Source: Metopolophium dirhodum (Eukaryota; Arthropoda; Insecta; Hemiptera; Aphididae). Taken from it: a DNA stretch of 64,000 nt. The stretch is from NCBI RefSeq assembly GCF_019925205.1, contig NC_083567.1, positions 22,134,001 to 22,198,000 of the forward strand, read 5' to 3'. The notes below the pieces were generated by a model. The model was not told the origin of the DNA, ran no database searches, and worked only from the letters and a program-made list of their open reading frames with translations. The position numbers and the translations under genes are program-made. Below are positions 29,701-43,182 of the stretch, in pieces. How positions within the stretch are numbered: position 1 is the stretch's first letter; the number at the start of each line of letters is the position of its first letter.

Positions 29701-32700
29701 TAATATTATATGTATATTTATTAATACAGTATCGTGGTTCTAGACTTCCAAGTTCTAGATATCGTCTATATAGAAACTATGGTAGCCCAGTGTAAGCTAT
29801 AATTATACACTAATTATTATTAGAAATTAGAAATAATTTTTTGGTGGTATTTCCACAAAGAAGTTATAAATAATTTATTACATGCGTATTTTATACATTG
29901 AAAATTAATTTTAATATAACATAATATTATTATGATACAAATATAAAACCTCGTTTTCCTGTTAATAAATTATAGTATTCTGTATTTTTTACTCACTTAA
30001 CTAATTGAGCCTTATATGGATACAATTTACTGCGTATAAATTAATTCGTACTACCTATTTCCGTGAAACACTATAATATGAGAAATGAGAATACAACACT
30101 ATAATTAATAAGGAAGTTGTGGCTTGTGTGAAGATTGAAGAATGACATTTTCAAAGCGTAGCCTACACTGCATACATTTAGTCTACAAAAACATCGCTGT
30201 TAATATTAAAATAATAATATTTATAATCATGGATTTATTTAAATTAAATGTTGAAATTTGAAGTATTTATTCTTAAAAATATTGTTACTTTGGGGGAAAT
30301 GTTGAAGTTAACGTAATACAAGTGTAACGCAATAAATCGTCGTAGGTTCATACAGATGCTATTATTTAATATTATGATGTTCTCAATAATATTAAATGAA
30401 AAATATCTTTTTTAATTAAATACCTTGCAAAATTGACGTATGAAAATTAATTTTGTGGGTTGTTGGTATTTCCGGAAAACACCGTGTACAAAATAAATAA
30501 TTTATGGACAAAGTAATTTTATATTCAAATGTCTGTTCTTGCATAAAATAAAATTCAGCATCGATTGGATAAAAAGCGAACCAAACAATAACCTGATTAC
30601 GTTGGCAAGAGCTTATGATGCGCAAAAATAAATTGGGTTACTTGAAAAAGTCTATTCGATTTTTATACTCAACGACGCCAACATTCTTAAAAACAGATTG
30701 AGTGTTTTCTTCAGAAAACCCTTCATGATATTGGGTTTAAGATTAAAAAATTAAAAATAAATATTATTTTAGTTTTTGAGTTTCAACTGTCGATAAATAA
30801 AAGATTTTTAGAATTTCTTTGATATATAGGAAACACTCAAATACACTTTCATAACTACATTCAATTGACATGCCAATATATCACATGTAGGTTTATATAA
30901 TTTTTCCTTTTGATATAATAATAATAGTTCTAAATTTTAGTACACGCATGTACACGAGGGTTAGTAAGTGCGTATTGTGTGACAAAGATTTAAATATCCA
31001 CTTCTTTGTTTGGTACAAATATTAGGTGTATTGTATTATTTTTCAGTTTGTTTAAAATATTTTATTACATTCTGTTAAACATAAACAATAAGTAACATAG
31101 ATGAGTAAAAACTTAGTATACAATATAGTAACATGGAACACGTGAAGTGGAACATTCAGTATCTAATCCTCAGGATTACTTGTGTTAACCTTGGTCAATG
31201 GTCACTGGTCAGTGGCTTATTTGATGGAGGGCGATAGGAGATTTTCACAAATCATATTTTACGTTGTTTTTGAGTTTCTACATTTAATTAATAAACAAAA
31301 TATAATAATTTTTTTTTTCATTGGAAAATATTTTCTTAACACATTGTGTTTATTGCACGGAACGGTATAAGAAATGATTGGATACTGATTGGTCAGCGGA
31401 GTGTGGGCAGATTGTACAAATCTTATATCGCATCATCGATATAGGTACTATAATACAAGTTGTATTATAGTGAACCCAGTCCAAAGGCTCCTTGTATCTA
31501 TTTACAAAAGGCGTTGTGTATTGTTTCAATTGATAAAAGTGTCAATTTCAGTCGGTATTATTCGGTGGTATGTAATTGACAAATTTTCAAAATATAAAAA
31601 TGAAATGTGCCTAAATATTTTTTTTTTAGAGGGGGGATTGGCCTTCTTTGCCATCGCCCACCTCCCCATCAAGGTTAGCTCTCAACGCACGCCCCTGCTT
31701 TAGTTACTAGAACTTTTATTATACTAGTTATCTAGCCAATTTCTTTTTAATAGTCAGTATATTATATTTTGTGATAATGTGAAGGATGAATAAAATTTTT
31801 GTTATTAATAATATAATAATATGGTTGGTGTGGTTTGTTAATTTTTAGTGGAATCTTTTATAATGATTTTTCGCAAAATTGTTGGTTGACAGTTGTTGGT
31901 TATTTTAGATCGTTGTAATCTACAAGGCAGCATTATTCTTATGTACTATGGGGTACCTTTAATAGGTGTTAAGTGTTTTAAGACTATGGACTGAAAAAGT
32001 TATATTATAGGTGGATATTCGCAGGTTTAGCTGAACCCCATATTTGGATGTCATATTGTCATACTGATCTGATGATTGTTTTAGAAATAAGAATTTTAAA
32101 AAAGTAGGTCAGCGTATTTCGGTGGTGGATGTTTGTCCATCGTCCCTTCGGGCCTCGGATAGGATAGTGTAATTTTACTGTATTCGATTGCATTCGATAA
32201 AAAACGATTCTGAGCAGACGAGGGAATCTTTTTTATTTAATTTTATTCGTTTCTATGGTGATAAGCAAAGCGTTTTAAGAACAGCTTAAGAACGATTTAT
32301 ATAAATAAGTTAATTTATACAATTATAATTAGGAAATATCATAAAAATGAAAATAATATAAAATAAAAGAAAAAACTCATAAGTCGCTCAAATGTTTTGA
32401 AAATTTTACCATGTCTAAGTAAGGTTAATATAAGTAAACAACCCAAATTTCAAGTTTTTACGAATGTTTTTAATCGAATTACAACAAAAAAACTCCCAAA
32501 ATAAAAAGGTCTATAAATAGCTCAAAAATGGCTAAAATTTTCCGAACAAAATCCAAAAAAAAAACAAAAAATATCTCGTCATTTTTTTAAAGCAATATTT
32601 CTGGTAGAAAACGTCGTCCGTAATTATTTAATATTATGAAATCGTATGTTTTTTCTCCTTTAACCGCTTTTATTTCGAGTAACGTTTCGAAAATCGAAAA

Positions 32701-35700
32701 ATGACCTCTTTAAAGTACCAGCTCAAGAACATTACCTTTCAGAAAAGATGCTAAACTTGATACTTTTGAGCAAGTTTAGAGGGAGAAAAAGTGTTTACAG
32801 AATAAAAAAGAAATAAACATCATTGTAAAACCATTACATTTTTCGCTCCGCTCAGAATCTAAAATATCATGGTTATTATAGGGTATATTATTTTTATAAA
32901 AATGTATTTTGTTATAATTTTTTATTTTACATAAAAATTGGTTTTTTTTTAACTTTTTTATTCTAATATTGAAAAAGAAACAATAAATATAATGTATCTT
33001 GAATATTTTCCTTATTTTATTTAATGATTTGAGTTTTAGTTTTATTTTTATTTGATAATTTTTGTGACGTGAATAAACATGATCGAAAATACACTAATAA
33101 ATAAAAATTAACAATAATAACTGTACATACATTTTATAATTTTAATTATTTTGCGTATTTCATTCTTACATTTTTCAGATTATTTTTACTTTATAATAAA
33201 AAATTATTTTCTTTTATTTATGGTTTTAAACAAATAGAAGTTCGAAATTTAATAATAAATATTTAACTTTGAATAATTTAGTACACTATCAAAATTATTA
33301 AAATATTTCCTCTCTTCAAAAGGCCCAACTATATCTCATAAGCTAAATATCAACTTTAAACAAACAACAAATATTCATGAAAAAAATAATAAAATAATTA
33401 ACGAATAAATAAAAAGACTATAATATTTTTACAATATTTTTTTTTACTTATTATTATTTAACATAATAAAACCAGGCTTTTATTGTTATCGTAGAAGTTT
33501 AGTATTAATTTCTTTATTTCGAAAATCTTATACGAAACATTGGTGTTTAAATACAGATGTTATAAATTTTGTATTAATTTAACTTCCCATTTATTGAAAA
33601 TACATTTTTTTTAAACTATTTTTTCAGTCTATAAAATTTTAAAATTCCAACCAGTTTTGCGTCATAACCATAAATGTATTTTTCCATATTAATTTTACAT
33701 TTGTTTTTGTGCATATTAATAACAACATTGAATTTTTTTTTGTTTGGAGTTTTGAATAATTCTTATGCATATTTATTAATTTTTTATGTGTATTACATTT
33801 TTGCATGCATATTTTATTATTTCTTCGTGCATATTTTTTCTTTTTTTAGCTCACTTAAGTGTGATATTATAATTTAAAAATATCTCTTATACGTAGAGAT
33901 ATCTACTTGCATAAAAAACGTTTAAATTAAGTGTCACTATCATATTATAAGTCATTAAATCATGTTTAAGGGAAATTTGATCAAGACTTCATATCAAAAT
34001 TGAACATTTCCAAAAACGATTTTTGAAATATATTATTATATTATTGGTATACAATTAATAGAATGTTGAAAATATATTTTCTTAAACACCTACCAAAGGA
34101 TATTAGTGAGTAGGTAATTGGATTTATGCGTTATATTATGCAAATTTAAAATAGAAAATGGATAAAATTAACGTTTTGATTTAAAACAACTTAAATCTAT
34201 GTAAATCAAATAAATTTCGTCATGTATAAAATCATTGTCACACCAAAAATGTAGAATTCACTAATTATATTATATATAATACTGTGGTCTGTGATTTGAA
34301 CATAGGTATAGGTGCCGTTATACACGTCACGCGTTATATCTTGTTTTGAATCTTCTTAATTAGGTTAAATGTATAATCAATGACAACTTATAATTATAGC
34401 GTTTATCGTGGCTTAAATGTATGTTAGCGGTACAAAACGTTTCGCACATGCGACATGCCATTAAGGAGTTGTGTTTGTTTCATAAACACTAATATCCGCG
34501 TGTTAGAAATTACCTAGTCTGTATACGACATGGGTTACACACATTCTCAAACCTCTCGCATAAACCTTACCGTATTTCCGATTTTTTCGATTTTTTTTTC
34601 GTTAGACCGTAATTACAGATCGATGTTAAACACGGTGGATTACAACAAAAAAAAAATACGAAAAAACCACGCTCTCTTCAATATATTATGTCGTACCCGA
34701 ACGTCGAAAACACTATTATTTACGACGAGGAAGCACTTGTGTTTTGACTAACTATATGAAGAACTTTACTGCAGACTTCGATTTATTTTTTTTTAATAAC
34801 GTATTACAACTTTCCCCCTTTCTATTAACAAAAAAAAAATATGGGGAGGGATGGGGTGGGCGTCGTATTAAATTCAATACCTATCTGTATTATAATAATT
34901 TATAATAATTCGATGACAAATAGATTATTCATTGGTTCGATTTTCGGTTTTTGCAGACGAGGAGACAGTGACCGTGCGTGGCATCGTGACATCCGACGGG
35001 CTGTTCGACGGCACCATTAGCACGGCCGCCGAGGAATACTTCGTGGAACCTTCGTCGCGGTATGGCGACGGGTCAGTGCTACCGTACCACAGCGTCGTAT
35101 ACCGTTTGTCGGACGTGGCTGGCCCGAAGTCGGCTGGTGGCGGTTGCAGGTCGGAGGCGCTGCGCGAACGCCGGTCGGCTGACAACGGCCACACCGACGC
35201 CGAGAGGCTGGTGAACCAGACGTACGACACAGAGGGCGTGATACTGGTGCGGTCGCCAAACGGCACCATCGTGAACCGGAGCAGGCAGTCGGCCACCAGC
35301 AAGACGTCCGTGCCGAAGCCCAACTGGTACGACCCGAACGACCAGCGCAAGGTACTGGTGGCCGTGGCCGGCGACGAGGCCAGCAGCAACCTGGTGGTGG
35401 ATGACAGCGGCGCTTACGATCCGTTCGAGAACCGCAAGAAGGGGCTGGGTGGGTTCGTTGACAACCGGAAGACCACGTGCATGCTGTACCTGCAGGCCGA
35501 CCACCTGTTCTACGAGAAGTACGGCAGGGAAGAGACGTGCATCGAAGTCATGACTAGACACGTGCAGAGGGTGAATGCCATTTACAGGAACACTGGTGAG
35601 TTACGATGAATTTATAATATCAATTGTACTCGGATATATTATGACGTATATTGGATAGAATTTAGAGGAGAGTTCGTGAAGTTATAACGTTAATATCACT

Positions 35701-38700
35701 AGTTCTCGCTATATCACCAAATGCGTCAAACGTTATGGTATACTCAATCAATGCTTTCAGAAGCGGATATAGAAAAATGAAAATTAGTGCTTCGTCGGCT
35801 TACTGTCACTTATCCACAAAAAAACACTAAAACATAAAATTTAAGGCTAATTAATCTTTTAAATCAGTAAATCTTCGATTGTTTGTTAACGCTCCTTATT
35901 GGTATGTTAGCAGCCTCACATTACATCATGACCTCAACATCCAAACACTAGGTATAATATTATGTAACTCGCTCCCATTTCTTTACGAAATTCTATAAAA
36001 ATATGCTCAGTTAATGGTTAATCAAATCCTCTTGAATCGTCTTAAAAGATCCGTGATCTCCTTTCCAAATAAAAATGATAGGTAATAATAAATCTTGAGT
36101 GAGAGAATCTTTGAAGTTGTGTCACTGGACGTTCCCTTTTCTCACGCCACAATCACGTCTTACTATTTGATTATTGTGTGTACGCGTTGTAAATTGTTCT
36201 ATTTAATAAAAATGTAGTGGTAAAATTCTAGAATTTTCGAGTACCCATCGGGGCCGATCATCTATAAAAGTTAAGGGCTCTTAAGCACGAAGGACACATT
36301 GCACAAACTCATGAAAAATGTAATTGCTTAAATTATCTGTAAGTTAAATATTTGACATATTTTATACATCAACAATCAACATGTTTTGAAAAGTTCCTCT
36401 GCTTCAGACTAAGAATTTAAAAATGAGAATTGTAGAAGTTGTGATTTAATAATCAAAGTTGATAGATGGATAAACTGACACGATAAACATTTAAGAAAGA
36501 AAAACAATTTGGTTAATGCAATAAGTACTAGAATTTCACGTTATATAACACAAGACGTATTTAACTTTTTAATTTAAGTATTTGTACCTCAGAGCAGCCA
36601 AATACGCTACAGATGTCACTGTCACTATTTCCACATCAGTCTTAAAAAAATGTGCATCTGTGCAACCAAATATGGTCGTGTATAAATGCATAAAATATTC
36701 AATGTATATATCACTCATTTGTTCGATCTCCAGATAAATAATAATATTATTTCGTAGTACAAATTACTCAATTAACTACATTTGACACCTAAATAATTTA
36801 AATTCGTATAAAATCTTTATTAGTAGTATTATTATTGTTATCATCATCTCACCTATTGTTGTTATAACTCGATATATCTACACTGCAGGAGTACACTGTT
36901 GGTCGTTACGCCCTTCGTCGATATCCCTTAGGTAAATAGTTTAAAATTGTAAACAATTAATATCGTTAACTAAACAACTTTTCCCGTATGCGAGGAATTG
37001 TTATGTATATAATATTATGATATAATATGAATTATACCCATATTATATTATGTATAGCCGTATAGGTACCATTTCAGCATTCCGAACGCTGCGCATTTCC
37101 TATGATCAAAATTAATAACGAAACGTACCAATTTTCCCGGAATCCTGTCGGAGGCTAACTTACCTAATGCAGTGGTGCAGATACGATTTTATCGTATCTT
37201 TGGGGGAGGGGGAGGGGTTAATTCGCGTTTAATTTGCAACTCATAAAATATATTTCAAAATATTATATACTTATTTTTAAACACCTCCCTCCCCCACCCA
37301 CAGTAACTACGCCACTGCATCTAAAGTATACATAAATAAATTAAATTTTCATAAACAAAGGTTGTTTCGTCGTATACAGTTTATATTTTATCTCCAACCA
37401 ATCGTGATGCAGGTATACATAGTTAGTCGACAAATAATAATAATAATAATATTATGTAAACTCGAGTATTTAATTCGTTCGTTCGTCTTCGTCGTCGTTA
37501 TTGTTGTCGTTTGTATGTATATGCACTTGTATATTTGTGTAATTTATTCGTTTGGGGGGACGAGGTGGCCGAGTGGTCTAACGCGACGGATTCGGCACAG
37601 CCGGTCCGAGTTCGATCCTCGACCACTGGGCGGCATTTTTCTCCGTGCAAGTCACGGTGTCCGGAGAACAAGTGCCGCCATCCCCCCACCCCGGGGCACG
37701 GCAGAAACCTACGGGTGCCCCATTAGAAATTCTGCCAAACACAACACACACGTGTACCAACCTACCCAATATAAAACCTACCAAACCTACCCAATATAAA
37801 ACCTACAGTGCCCTCCCCACACCCAATGGCCTATGTTGCCGCGGGTTACCCAATAAAAAAAAAAAAAAAAAAAAAAAATTTATTCGTTTATTCGTTCTTA
37901 ATAAATCCGCCAAACCTTCTTGTATTTTTTTCTTTTCTTTGATATTTGCGTTTAGATGCGCCCTGGATTGTGACACACCCGTGTGGGTATACAATTATAA
38001 CCAAAAAAGTATACTGTAGATTGGTACAGCCTGCTAGTTTTTCCTACATGTAAGCAAATCTGTAGAACTATTTAAGTCTTTTGAAGTTTTCCTAGTGTAT
38101 GCATACATTTGTTTTCATAACGACCGTGTAATAATGTCACGAAGTGATTAACTGATATATAGATTTATAAATATTTATGTATGTTTTTTTGTGCATTGCT
38201 CTACCTTCGCATTAACTCGTAAATTAAAATATAAATTTAATAATGAATCTACCTACTACCCAAGCATAGTATGAAAAATGTAATATGTATATTTAACATA
38301 TAATTTTCTTCTGCAGCAGTGCGCTCAAAGGTAAACGAATAACATCAACTATTATATTTATGATACATATTTTTAATTTAAATTAATTCCACGTTTTATC
38401 GTTTATATCAAAGCTTATTGATTTAAATTTTCAAATTAAGGAAAATATTATATTTAATTTAAATGGGCTAAATAGTCATGCGTATGACGTGACTTAATTA
38501 ATAATAATTAAAATGTCCGCTATCCATCCTAAAATAACCTTGTTGATTTTTAATGGGATAAGGTAATGAATATCAACGAATTTGTTTTTAAAAATTATTT
38601 TTGTTTACACTTAAATTAAACATGCTGTCAACAAACCCTTGGCTTTTATTATATAATGTATTAAGTTATACGCAGTATGTCTCATATTATATGTAGGTAC

Positions 38701-41700
38701 CTATCACTAAACATACCAAATTTGACAGGAACTATTATATTTGTCACCAGATGTAAATATATGTGAATTTTTTATTTTGATCCATAGACAATGATTCTAA
38801 CATTTTTCGAGTTTTAGCTATTTTAAAATTGATAATCCTATTTTTTCGATTTTAACACTATTGAATGGCTTTTTTATAGATTCGATTTGAATGTGAAATT
38901 TTCCCAAAATGTGTACATGGTACTCTCTAGTCATCATAGCAAACCGTATTTCAATCCAAAGTCATTGGAACGTAATTTAGTGTTACATATTATAAGACTG
39001 GACAACCGGACAATAGACAATGAACATAGAGTACATATAGTGAATATTACTGAATAATGATAATTTATTATAGTTATTCATTGCTCCTTACAATTATCTT
39101 GGTATATCGTGAAATAACTACAGCTGTAGGTATACAGCTATATAATATATATAATATAGATACTAAGATATACTACTTATTATTTTTTTTTTAAACGAAA
39201 TAAAAATTCTTAATTATAAGTAATGATAACACATTACGAAGAATTAAAATGTATATTTCATATAATACCTACTTTATGGAATTAAGAAGTATAATAAAGT
39301 ATGTATTTAGTGTTTATATAGGTAGTCTTTTTTAATTTAGTATTTGAATTTAAATTTATAAAAACGTCTACTAAAACTAATCTTCATAAGATTATTTGTA
39401 TTTATCCATATGAATAGGTATATATTATAGTAATATTAAAATTAACATAGCTTAGTATATACGTAATATTTATTTACTATTTACAACAGCGGGATATTAT
39501 AGCTCCTATATAATTTTATATTTCATGTAGGTACCTATTATATTTACTTGGCTGTGATTCATAAATGTATTCATCATGTGCTTGTTCAGTGGGCCCTCTT
39601 TATTTTCTTAAAGAATAAACAAAATTAACTTTGTTAAGTTGTAATTAATAATATTCTTACAGTAGGTAACTTTAGTGAAGCCATCGTAATTCGAAAGAGA
39701 ATCTTTCTGAGAATAGTTTCTCTTATACTTAAACCGAAAAGCTTATTATGCAGTTCTGGACTTAACTCTCAAAGCAAAATAACAGGTATTAAATCTGTTT
39801 GGTATGTAAATATATACTATATATACCATAACTTACGTTACATATCAACATCTTAACCCCTAACCTCTCTACATTCTAGTGATTTTGGAAGCTTAACCCA
39901 AACAGATTATGTCAAACTTGTCCAAGAACATGGAGCATAAACAAGATATGGAGAGACATTATGCTCCGCCTCATTGATTTTTCGTCGTAAAGAAACTATC
40001 TCTGTAAAACCAATACATCATATGAATGCGTTTCCTCGAGTGACCATGGCCCAATTTCATTTTTAGGTCGTCCGCATGTTTATGTCACTTTATAATATTT
40101 CCTTATTTCTTTAAGGACGTGGAAACTTTCTTTGTGAACTTACTTTTAAATTTTAATACATTCCTTTAAACCATAATCTATATTATATAATACATAATAC
40201 CTATATATGGCTGTATATTTTTAAAACTTAAATTTTTTTTTAATGTTTTTATGAAAATATTTAAAGTTTAAAGAGGAAAAATCATGTAAAAAAAAATGTT
40301 TAGCTATTCAAAATTTGTTTTAGCAAATTATCTAATGGTCTGAGGTATTTTAATAATATTTTAGAAAGATAACATGTTTTATATTTAACATAATGTGTGC
40401 ACCTAACCTATAGGCGAATGGCTATTATATTATGTCATCCCAACCAATCTATATGCGTATTATGATTATTATTGCCTTTTAAAAAGATAATAATTTAAAA
40501 GTCGAAGTCGTTTATCCCGTTTAGTTCTGCATATTTACTGTTGCACATCTGTGTAATTTTTCTTAACCTTGATAAACCTCAAGAAATAAATTCAATTTGT
40601 ATTCGTACGTGTGAATATACGTCCCAGACCTATATTATAGCTGTAGGCGGCAATTGAGTAAGATTGGTCGATATAATAATAAAAATAAAACCGTCTTGGA
40701 GAACGAACGCGTGATGCGACTGACGCGTGGCAGGAGAAAGACCAACCAATCTTTGACAGGGATGAGAAGGAGGATGAGGTTGAGGATGAGAACTGCGGAA
40801 AGGGATCGTTGCCACCGCGGTCTCAAAACAGCAATCCCAACTTACTATAAAATTGCGTTTATATAGAGCAGCCCTCCCACTGAGTCACGTTTTGGGTGCT
40901 CGATCGTCCCGATCCTGTGCAATATATACGTCGAGGGGTGGCTGTGGGTCAAAAACTGCTGCTGCCGTTTGTGTGTACATGTATACGTTATATACGAGTC
41001 TAGTGTGGCGTGCGTGTATATAAAGACGATGCTCAAACAGTAAGACGGCAGGGGGGGAGGTTTTTGGGGCAAAATTCGTCTATGTATACAATGTGTGTGC
41101 GTGTGTTTGCGTGTGTGTGTGTATTTGTGTGTGTGTGTGTGCTCTTTGATTAATGTCGTTTTCCCGCCAAGCCACCGTCGACGCCGTTCGCGTGTCCTAA
41201 ACCTTGCTGCATTTTCCGGGGCGACTTCCGTTCGATGACGACGGAGACGCGCGTCGAGATTGTGTTATTTCATTAATACCTCCCGACGTCGTTTCCACCG
41301 TCGCCGCCATCACCTGCGACGAAACGAACTTTTAAACGCACACCACCGATCGGTCTCGTGCACCAATATAATATACGTTTACCTAAAAGTAATATGTTCA
41401 TGCACACGTCGTATATTATGTTTCTTACGACGAAGACTTGCAGAACATAAATTAGGTATTCCAAATCATGCTTGTCACCTTTTTAAATGAAACATAATAT
41501 AGTAAAATAAAACTATATACCGAATCAAACTATTAATTTGAAACGTATAGAATAATTCATTTTTTCATATTACCCTAATTTTAGATTCTGAGTGGAGCGA
41601 GAAATGTAATGGTTTTACTATGATGTTTATTTCTTTTTCATTCTGTAAACACTTTTTCTCCCTCTAAACTTGCTCAAAAGTATCAATAGTTTAGCATTTT

Positions 41701-43133
41701 TTCTGAAAGGTAATGTTCTTGAGCTGGTACTTTAGAGAGGTCATTTTTCGATTTTCGAAACGCTACTCGAAATAAAAGCGGTTAAAGGAGAAAAAACGTA
41801 CGATTTCACGATTTTATAATATTAAATAATTACGGACGACGTTTTCTACCAGAAATATTGCTTTAAATGAAAAATGACAAGAGATATTTTTTGTTGTATT
41901 TTAGATTTTGTTCCTTACGGTTTAAAGTTCGGAAAATTTTAGCCATTTTTAAGCTTTTTATAGACATTTTAATTTTTGGAGTTTTTTCTGTTGTAATTCG
42001 ATTAAAAACATTCTTGGGTTGTTTACTTATATTAGCCTTACTTAGACATGGTAAAATTTTCAAAACATTTGGGCGATATGAGTTTTTTCTTTTCTTTTAT
42101 ATTTTTTTTCATTTTTATGATATTTCCTAATTATAATTTATAATTATAATTATATAAATTACCTATTTATATAAATCGTTCTTAAGCTGTTCTTAGAACG
42201 TTTTGTTTATCACCATAGAAACGAATAAAATTAAATAAAAAAGATTTCCTCGTCCGCTCAATCGTTTTTTATCAAATTGCATTCAAATCGAATACAGTAA
42301 AATTACACTATCCTGTCAGAGGCCCGAAGGGACGATCCACCACTACCGAAATGCGCTGACCTACTTTTTAAATTGAAATTCCCTTTCAACGGTATAACTG
42401 ATAATAATTATAAGTAAAATGTATAAACATTAATTAATTCTAAGGATCATACACTTTAAGTAAAAAATGTTTTCGTCGCGGAGCATGTCGGAGCAAAATA
42501 CGTATTGTACATTTTGTACACATTTTAAGCAAAATTTGGCCCATGTTTGATATTGATAAATTATGCTTCAACAATTAATTTTGTAATATCCTATACAATT
42601 TACTATTATATAGGTACTCGTTTGTATTTTTATCAAATTTATTATTTAACCATATAATTATTACTCACGGTACTTAATTTAATCCTAACAAACTTAGGTG
42701 AAAATTCAGTAAAAATTAACGAAGCCAAAACACTATAGTTTAATTATTATAAAACTTACAAGTGATTTTAAATGTACTGTGGTTCAATAAATTAGATATA
42801 CATTTACACAGCTCGCTTCCTACAATAAGAGCATTGCATAAATATTTTGTTTGTCATAAAATAATATACATAACTATATATTGAATTTGGCCAGGTATTA
42901 AGGATTTTGGGACAGTGCGTGCCGTAAAAGTTTAAGACTTCTTATTTATTTTCCCTAATCGTATGTATACGTATGCACCAATACGCGAAGGTATACCCGG
43001 CGGCTACGGAGCATCGTGTTTTTTTTTTCATCATCATCTTCATCATCATTATCATCATCATTATTACCATCCAAACATCGTGAGATATAACCGTACCTGG
43101 TAAATACATACGTATTACATATGTGTCGTACTT

Positions 43134-43182
<49 letters not shown>

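Larger units (their letters stand above)
17712..34956 (+). other. kuz: 17.2-kb kuz intron
   Basis: Bounded by the donor GTAAAT and the acceptor TTTTTGCAG. No internal exon or nested gene is supported. It holds TIR elements at 18.2, 20.5 and 32.1 kb, non-LTR-like tails at 25.3-26.1 kb, a palindrome at 27.1 kb and a GC-richer patch at 22.56-23.08 kb. The rest is AT-rich and unremarkable. Confidence -1.

Noticed and set aside
34925..35561. Long minus-strand open frames (80-160 residues) opposite the kuz exon
   Set aside because: They are shadows of a GC-rich coding exon; their translations are low-complexity and lack domains.
37559..37630. Functional tRNA-Ser gene
   Set aside because: The head and B box match, but the anticodon and acceptor arms do not close, and it is fused to a SINE body with poly-A and target-site duplication.
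40630..41072. Overlapping small open frames on both strands in the 40.6-kb patch
   Set aside because: They have repetitive Arg/Met or Pro/Leu content, no splice-bounded structure and no family resemblance.
41867..42130. 87-residue hydrophobic open frame
   Set aside because: It lies inside an interspersed non-coding repeat whose inverted copy at 32.1-32.9 kb does not keep the frame.
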